NCBI GenBank assembly: GCA_025174535.1
Contig: JALBUN010000045.1
Location: 1,054,001 to 1,118,000, forward strand
Source: Cantharellus purpuraceus
Lineage: Eukaryota; Basidiomycota; Agaricomycetes; Cantharellales; Hydnaceae
DNA: 64,000 nt
Direction: 5' to 3'
Shown: piece after piece, positions 58,409 to 64,000 of the stretch
Layout of the letters: every line of letters begins with the position of its first letter
How positions within the stretch are numbered: the first letter of the stretch is position 1
Program-made: the position numbers and the translations under genes
The notes under the pieces: generated by a model
Databases searched by the model: none
Seen by the model: the letters and a program-made list of their open reading frames with translations, nothing else
Told to the model about the DNA's origin: nothing

Positions 58409-59062
58409 TCAAGGTGGAAGTTGGTCAAAGGACTCCTTTGCAAAAACATCCTTAAATCCCCAGTACGCCTTTGGGACAATCTCCTCAAAGGTTTTGACTG
58501 GAGTAGATTCTGCAGCCTTCTGTGCGAGCTGTTGAGAAACTGTTGAACCAGCATAGATATTCTCCAAGTCTTCTTCTACAAAGATAACAAATGTTCGGTC
58601 TCCCTCGTATTGGGGTTGCCCGTGTGAGTTCTTGCCATTTGAAGGAGTTGTACCAAGCGAATGCTCTTTGTGTTCTGGTACTTCTCCACATGAATCAGGG
58701 CAGCGAGTCATCTGTACCTTTCCTGTATGCCAGTCTACCTCTGGGTTGTGCTTCACAAGCCAGGTGTGCCCAACAATTATGCCAAAGGTTCCCAGGCTTG
58801 TGACTGAAAATGTGGCACGTTCAGTATGGGTCCCATATGTGCAGATGAGATCGACTTCTTCCTTGATTGAACCTGCTTCATTTGGGGTCCCATCAATGTT
58901 ATAAACAGGTATGGCACGTGGTAGAGGGCGTGTTCGAAGTTTCTCTGCTTTGACATATTCTGCATCAATGAACATTCCTGTAGCACCACTATCGAGGAGT
59001 GCATCCACGCTAGAGGGTATCCAGTGTCTACCGAGTGGATTTTCATGGGAATTCTTGTACAT
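58409..59062 (-). pseudogene. F aspartic protease
   Basis: Reads 'VDALLDSGATGMFIDAEYV' with an intact DSG active site, then 'FSVTSLGTFGIIVGHTWLVK' and 'NPEVDWHTGKVQMTRC', ending in the linker to RT. Upstream, gag ends in another frame. Confidence 0.88.
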
Positions 59063-59258
59063 CGACAGATGTCTGCAGATCGAAGGTAGAGACGAGGAGG
59101 GTCATCATGTTTAGCTGGAAGTTGAGAAGGGTTTTCAGGCATGGCTGTTTTGGTTTCAGTCTGATGGACAAGGGAGTGTGCGTGTAACATATCGCTTGTG
59201 AGCCCTACAGTACATGATTCAAGAACTGAAAACCGGTTTGTCAGGCAGGGCATGCCCT

Positions 59259-60333
59259 TCACTGCTGACTGGCCTGAAAATCCTGCTTCTCCTCTTGCTT
59301 TGGAATTACTGCCTTCTGCACTTCTTCCTTGGCCTTCAGTGCAGCTGCTACTGACTCTGATATCATGCCTGCAATTGCTGTTTGTGTGAGATCAGCTCGG
59401 ATACATTCCTTGCATGGTTCAGGGCATGCTGGGGATATATGGCCACGCTTTCCACAGTTATAGCATGTCCGAGTCTCAATGTGATGGCGGTTGGAGTCAA
59501 TATCCATAGGTGCAGCACCATTAGAGGTTGCCAAGGTAGTTGGTACAGAGATGACCGGAGTGCTGTGAGGGCAGGATGGGGTAGAGCGGGCAGGAGTGAG
59601 GGAAGTCTGAGCACGTCTCACTTCTAGAAGACGACGGTGGTTGCGGTCAATTTGACAGGCCGCTTCCTTCCATGCCTTGAGATCGGACAGGAGGGATGGC
59701 TGTGCATGGATCTTGTCAAGAATCATTGCAGGGAGCCCTCGGGCATAGGCATCTTCCAGTGCTGCATCATTAAACCCAGTCCTTCCTGCTAGTATCTCAA
59801 ACTGTGCCGTGTATTCATCCACTGACATGCCAGGTGTCATCCTAAGATCGTGTAACTTTGTTCATGCTGTTCAAGAGCGGTCAGGGTCCCCAAAAGCATT
59901 CTCCACCTGCTTAATGAATTCCTCCAAGGTGGAGAGCGGTGAGGTCCTGTCAATGACTGCCTGTGTCTCATTGTGCGCTCATACTTCAGCAGAACCTCCT
60001 GTCATAAAAGAGAGGGCAGAGGATCTTGGTCCGCTCATCTGGGAAAGATGTAGGCTGGACTGCAATGGCAAGCCTGATAGAGCAAATGAAACCTTCCATC
60101 TCTGCACGATCTCCATTGAATTTGGCTGGTTCAGCTGCCCTTATTGGGCGAACGGATGACGATGTAGGAGAAGGTGTGGGAAATGAGGTGGTCTGAGAGA
60201 TGGTCTGTGCTGCAGCGATGGCGGCAGCAGTGGCAGCATCTGCTAGGTTGTTCTGGACATTGGCGAACTGGCTCTGGAGGTGCTGGTTCTGGAGTTGCAG
60301 CTGCTGGAGCTGCTGCACCTGGGTGTTGAACAA
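59259..60333 (-). pseudogene. F gag with CCHC zinc knuckle
   Basis: The N-terminal part (59986-60333) starts MFNTQVQQLQQLQL, a Gln/Leu helix, then 'PAKFNGDRAEMEGFICSI'. The second part (59259-59840) reads 'MSVDEYTAQFEILAGRTGFN', 'YARGLPAMILDKIHAQPSL' and the knuckle 'CYNCGKRGHISPACPEPC'. A stop and frame change lie between 59840 and 59986. Confidence 0.85.
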
Positions 60334-60467
60334 CGCTCACAGAAAGCCACCACTTTCACCTAGAGTGTCCCAATAGGCTTCAGGGAGCTGATTGGTCATG
60401 GTATCGGTGAAGTAGTTAATAGGGAAAGTGTTATGAGGTGTGGGGTCGTCTTATGAGCTTGATCTTC

Positions 60468-60829
60468 TGTGAGGGCGACGCTGATGACGAGGCCACAACA
60501 ACAAGATACTCAATAAGTGAGAGCCGATAAGAAATAATGCCAGCTGGTACAGCGGATATCCTCAGTCTATACAGCTGTTTCTGATAAATACATGGGACTT
60601 ACCTGGTACAGCGGATATCCTCAGAGATCAAGCTGAGGGGATCACACTGCACCAAGGCGAGTCTTTATACTAAATGATGGAGATGGATAGGAGAACCAAG
60701 ATAGGGGAGAAAGGATAGAGGAAGTGATAGGGGCAATGAAATAGGGGAGACGCACCCTGACAGGCTGCACTGATAGGGGTGTCAAGAGAAAATACTAAAA
60801 ATAGAATATGACTTATTTGAACCCTGACA
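60468..60829 (-). repeat. F 5' LTR
   Basis: 362 bp, the partner of 53009-53370; followed on the right by target duplication GGAAC (60830-60834). Confidence 0.92.
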
Positions 60830-61004
60830 GGAACCCGCAAAATTATGGTGTTAGGGCAAACTCTAAATCACCACAATTCCGTGAATGAACAGCTGAGAAG
60901 AATATCAAATCCTACTGCAGCACAACTCCAGAAACGATTTAATGTTTGTACTTTGGTTACAATCCCTTGTAATGGTCAATGCAGACAATACGCAGGAAGG
61001 TAAT
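60830..61004 (-). repeat. G-family LTR fragment (G3), continuation after F
   Basis: Continues the interrupted G start at 52998-53008 and matches 50237-50407 closely. It breaks off after GGAAGGTAATA, where sequence of another kind begins. Confidence 0.75.
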
Positions 61005-61304
61005 ATGAAGCAGTTGGTGTTGTGGAAACCGTCGGTGAGACAGCTTCTTGATATGCACCAAGCACTCGCTTGTGGATATGTTGATTCCTATCATCCAGAG
61101 ACTGTTCATGTCTTCACTCCTCCTAACACGCCTACTCCTTCCATACATGTATCTAACTCTTCCTCCACCTGTGACCCACGTGTCAAAAAGGCCTACCCTT
61201 CCTTCCTTCCTCTGCCTCTCAACCCGCATGTTGTAGACCCATATGCGGCTAGTAACTCAGGTGGCGCTGATGAGGCTGGAATAGTAGAGGAGAGGAGTGA
61301 CTAA
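61005..61304 (+). pseudogene. C-terminal end of a G-element protein
   Basis: An open frame (MKQLVLWKPSVRQLLDMHQ... to ...GIVEERSD) with 'PETVHVFTPPNTPTPSIHVS', unlike gag or pol that I recognise. It ends 30 bp before the G4 LTR and is followed by a purine run (GAAGGGGGGGTGAA), the expected polypurine tract. It is probably the last protein end of the G element, cut at 61005. Confidence 0.4.
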
Positions 61305-61335
61305 AGTCTCAGAGAATATTTGAAGGGGGGGTGAA

Positions 61336-62787
61336 TGTATGGGAACTGGTTTTCCCTTAAAACATCTTGTTCAAAGTCCCGAAACTGTACAATTTCACTT
61401 CATGGCCTTAAAATATCAGCATATATGTGCTGCTTTCTCTTGATTCAGGGCCATTCAAATATTCTCTATTTTTTCATATTTTTTCGGGAATTTTCCATGC
61501 AGAAATGAGTCTACAAACTTATTGTTCTGCTGGGCGAAGTTTTGGGACCCACATGGACCCACAAACCTTCGCAGATGTCAGCAGCCCCAAAGTCAGCCGG
61601 AGTCACCCGGACAACTGACTCATTTTCGATCACATGACTCATTTCAATCTCCGACCCAATCTGGTCACCACTGCCAGTAAATGCTCAATATCTTCACAAC
61701 CACTGCACCTCCTGACTCTATTTTCAGTGGAGAGTTCAATAGAAGCTGTGCCTACCCATAGCTGTGCTGATCAGCCCAGGAATCGAAGTATTGACCGAGT
61801 TATTTGAGTAATGGTGACTCATGCAATGACTCCTGCCATGACTCATGCTATGACTCCTTCCATGACTCATACCATGACTCCTGCCATGACTCATGCTATG
61901 ACTCCTGCTCTGAGTCACACTATGACTCCATCCATGACTCATGCCATGAGTCAGAGCAAATCCAAGCAGCTCATTGGCTAGGAAACTTCCACCCCCTTCT
62001 CACATATTCCACTAGCTTCCAGTAGTTTCCATCTATTAATAGGTAGAAGTTTCCAGTAGTATTAGTCAGCTCCTGTAAATACAATATAAAAGGAGCCCAT
62101 TCTGCCTCTGAATAAATAACCATTTCTACCCCATCATTTGCACATCAGTGTGACTAGAGTGACATACAGTGTCATCCTCTATATCTCAGTAACTGTTGAT
62201 TGTCCAGTTCAAGGGTCGCTTACAGTTGTGTAACTGTATTCGATTGCACTCAAAGTAGTGATTGTCCTGCTTTGGGCGTGAGTGTAGTATCTACCTCGCG
62301 TGACTACGAATCTACAGGGTGAGATTGTCTGTCGATAGTCCTGCCATTAGTGCTCTTGTTTAAGTTACTAGTGTGTACTGCCTTTGCAGAGCATTAGAAT
62401 CTTGAACTCGTGTGAAGCAGTTGCTAGACTACTTCACACATTGCTGTTACCCGCTTCAGAGTGTCACTGGTTGGATGGTCGGATTCATCCACCTACTTCC
62501 TCTAGCCTCTAAGTGCATTCCCCTCTTTTTGGAATATCTGGACCCCTAAGCATCCGTGAACTCTAGACTCTGGAAGTCTTATTCATTCCCTACTGCTAAG
62601 AAATGTATTACCTTCCTGTGTATTGTCTGCATCGACCATTACAACGGATTGTAACCAAAGTACAAATGTTAAATTGTTTCTGGAGTTGTGCTGCAGCAGG
62701 GTTTGATATTCTTCTCAGCTGTTCATTCACGGAATTGTGGTGATTTAGAGTTTGCCCTAACACCATAATTTTGCAGGTTCCAAAACA
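61336..62787 (+). repeat. G-family 3' LTR (G4)
   Basis: 1,452 bp, TGTATGGGAACTGG...TTCCAAAACA, preceded by a PPT and followed directly by RT-1 gag sequence. It contains TATAAAAGG at 62085 and AATAAA near 62113, fixing U3-R-U5 in plus orientation. The U3 holds a dense TGACTCA array. Confidence 0.82.
61611..61957. repeat. TGACTCA/TGACTCC tandem array in the G LTR
   Basis: A degenerate repeat of about 12 bp (ATGACTCATGCC type). I count nine exact TGA(C/G)TCA sites here, two of them just upstream of the main array (61614, 61635), with TGACTCC units alternating. TGACTCA is the AP-1/Gcn4-type bZIP site. Confidence 0.85.
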
Positions 62788-64000
62788 AGACCTCTCCACC
62801 AAGCTGGGAAAGGATGGCAAACTTACCCAGCAGGAACGCCAGTGCCGCATGGACAACAACCTCTGTCTGTTCTGTGGAAAGCCTGGTCACCAAGCCAAGG
62901 ATTGCAACAAGGCAACCTCATCTGCCATGAAAGCAAAGGGCCATGCAACCAATGCTACAATGGACAGGTCCAACACCAAGGTGACAGACCCAAAAAAAAT
63001 AGTAAGCAGTCCTCTAGCCTCCATATGGGCTGAGGGCTGCATTGGTACTCCCTGTGTGACAAATGAGGTTTGCCTGAATGCATCCACTCTTTCTCACTCC
63101 AACTCTCTTACCCTCCTCATCCACTCCGACTCTATTCCCAGTACAACTATCCAAGCATTAATTGACTCCGGTTCTACTCGCTGTTTCCTTGATTCTGTTT
63201 TTTCTGATTTACATAAACTCTGTACATACCCCATAACTCTGATACCACCCTGATTATTTGATGGCACTACTAATGCTGTTATCTCATGAGCTATAGATCT
63301 GTCTATCCATTTTTGTAAGTACCCAAGGTACTTACTTACTATAGTACGTAACTAGATAGTTATAATTAGTGTATGCAGCATTCCATTAAGGAATGCTGTC
63401 TTCTTGATAGATATATGTGCCCATAGGGTGCATATGTATAGTTATTATGTAAGCCAGTGGACCCAAGTACACGTGTGGGTCCACATATAGGAGACAGAAA
63501 ACTTAGTAACTACCACACTGTACAGCACGTTGCCCAACCAATACACTTGGTTGAGTTCTGTGCAACAGTGTGAACTAAGACACCCAATCAACAGTTTTTC
63601 TGTCAGAGAAATCCAGAACATTACATTCTATGTTACTCCACTTGACTCCAGCTGCTCTGTGGTTCTTGGACATAATTGGCTCACCTGCTACAATCCGTTG
63701 ATTGACTGGGCATTGGGCCATATCACATTCCATTCTCCAGTGCAGGCTGTGTCATCCCTGACATCACCAGCAACTATAGGTGTGAAATTGTCTTCCACCT
63801 TTGCTGACTCCACTCCGATAGATACTCCACCTACCCCTCCATCTATATCAATGGTGGATGCTATGGTCTTCACCAGACTAAGCAAACTGGATGGCTCACA
63901 AACATTCCAGGTTCACCTCTCTGATCCAATGCTCCTTGCTGCCTGTTCTGCTCAATCAACTCCACTGGACCTATCTATGGTTCTTAAGGAGTATCACAAG
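62788..64000 (+). pseudogene. RT-1 copy 2: gag zinc knuckle and protease (runs off the window)
   Basis: Reads 'DLSTKLGKDGKLTQQERQCR' directly joined to 'MDNNLCLFCGKPGHQAKDC', then 'QALIDSGSTRCFLDSVFSDL' with an intact DSG, and after a solo LTR insertion '[18 protein letters not shown]' and '[14 protein letters not shown]'. Stops: TGA after LIPP (near 63252), where copy 1 has CGA, and TGA at 63287-63289, shared with copy 1. Its 5' part is replaced by the G4 LTR. Confidence 0.85.
63314..63593 (+). mobile_element. 280-bp solo LTR
   Basis: TGTAAGTACC...AATCAACA inserted in the RT-1 protease, flanked by ATTTT (63309-63313) and GTTTT (63594-63598). The uninterrupted RT-1 copy has the simple sequence ATTTTTCTGT here. 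It contains several perfect short hairpins. Family not determined; size and ends fit a copia or small gypsy LTR. Confidence 0.85.

Larger units (their letters stand above)
53009..60829 (-). mobile_element. Complete Ty3/gypsy chromovirus F
   Basis: Two 362-bp LTRs (53009-53370 and 60468-60829), starting TGTGAGGGCG and ending CCTGACA on the plus strand, flanked by GGAAC on both sides. Between them on the minus strand: gag with zinc knuckle, aspartic protease, reverse transcriptase, RNase H, integrase, chromodomain and an extra ORF. H copy E is inserted between RNase H and integrase. Removing E leaves about 6.4 kb, a normal size. Several stops interrupt pol, so it is not autonomous as it stands. 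Confidence 0.93.

Noticed and set aside
61800..61960. Evenly spaced repeats resembling a CRISPR array
   Set aside because: Units are about 12 bp, directly adjoining with no unique spacers, inside an LTR of a eukaryotic retroelement.

Overview
The window looks like nuclear DNA of a filamentous basidiomycete, most likely an Agaricomycete. The genes are tightly packed, carry many 45-65 bp introns, and their best recognisable relatives are the usual conserved fungal housekeeping proteins. A chromodomain-bearing Ty3/gypsy repeat load fills the other end. No rRNA, tRNA or CRISPR was recognised.

Bases 1-36,600 are gene-rich. In order: nothing supportable up to about 1.58 kb; a small membrane protein (-); a WDR89-like WD40 protein (+); the Sec1-family protein SLY1 (-) with a poorly resolved upstream gene (-); TIP41 (-) head-to-head with a dynein light intermediate chain (+); an Argonaute (+) with intact slicer residues; a mitochondrial RidA/MMF1 (+); a YHR112C-like PLP enzyme (-); a secreted RlpA-like double-psi barrel protein (+); UTP12/DIP2 (-) head-to-head with aspartyl aminopeptidase (+); two weak gene candidates; an AIR1/2 zinc-knuckle protein (+); a DSC2/UBAC2-like rhomboid pseudoprotease (+); eIF3d (-) head-to-head with the RES-complex protein IST3 (+); and a beta-helix cell-surface protein (+). 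Vesicle traffic, TOR signalling, RNA silencing, rRNA and mRNA processing and translation are represented; no metabolic cluster is visible.

Bases 36,700-64,000 are a nested retrotransposon graveyard. I distinguish: (i) a Ty1/copia 3' LTR and pol remnant; (ii) a decayed Ty3/gypsy chromovirus 'RT-1' on the minus strand (about 38.26-50.2 kb), with a second plus-strand copy running off the right edge; (iii) a complete Ty3/gypsy chromovirus 'F' (53,009-60,829) with 362-bp LTRs and GGAAC target duplications; (iv) large 'G' LTRs of about 1.4 kb; (v) five copies (A-E) of a 1.4-kb element 'H' with TG...CA ends, 4-bp NCGN target duplications and an internal protein-coding ORF; (vi) a 280-bp solo LTR. 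Nesting can be read from target duplications: D inside C, E inside F, F inside G, A and B inside the RT-1 gag, and a G solo LTR inside an accessory gene.

The most unusual feature is that accessory genes with their own TATA boxes accompany these elements. RT-1 has an antisense coiled-coil/Cys-rich gene between pol and the 3' LTR. F has a sense 145-aa ORF in the same place. H carries a related 109-aa ORF inside an LTR-like unit. Decay throughout is dominated by CpG to TpG/CpA changes, including two retroelement catalytic residues.
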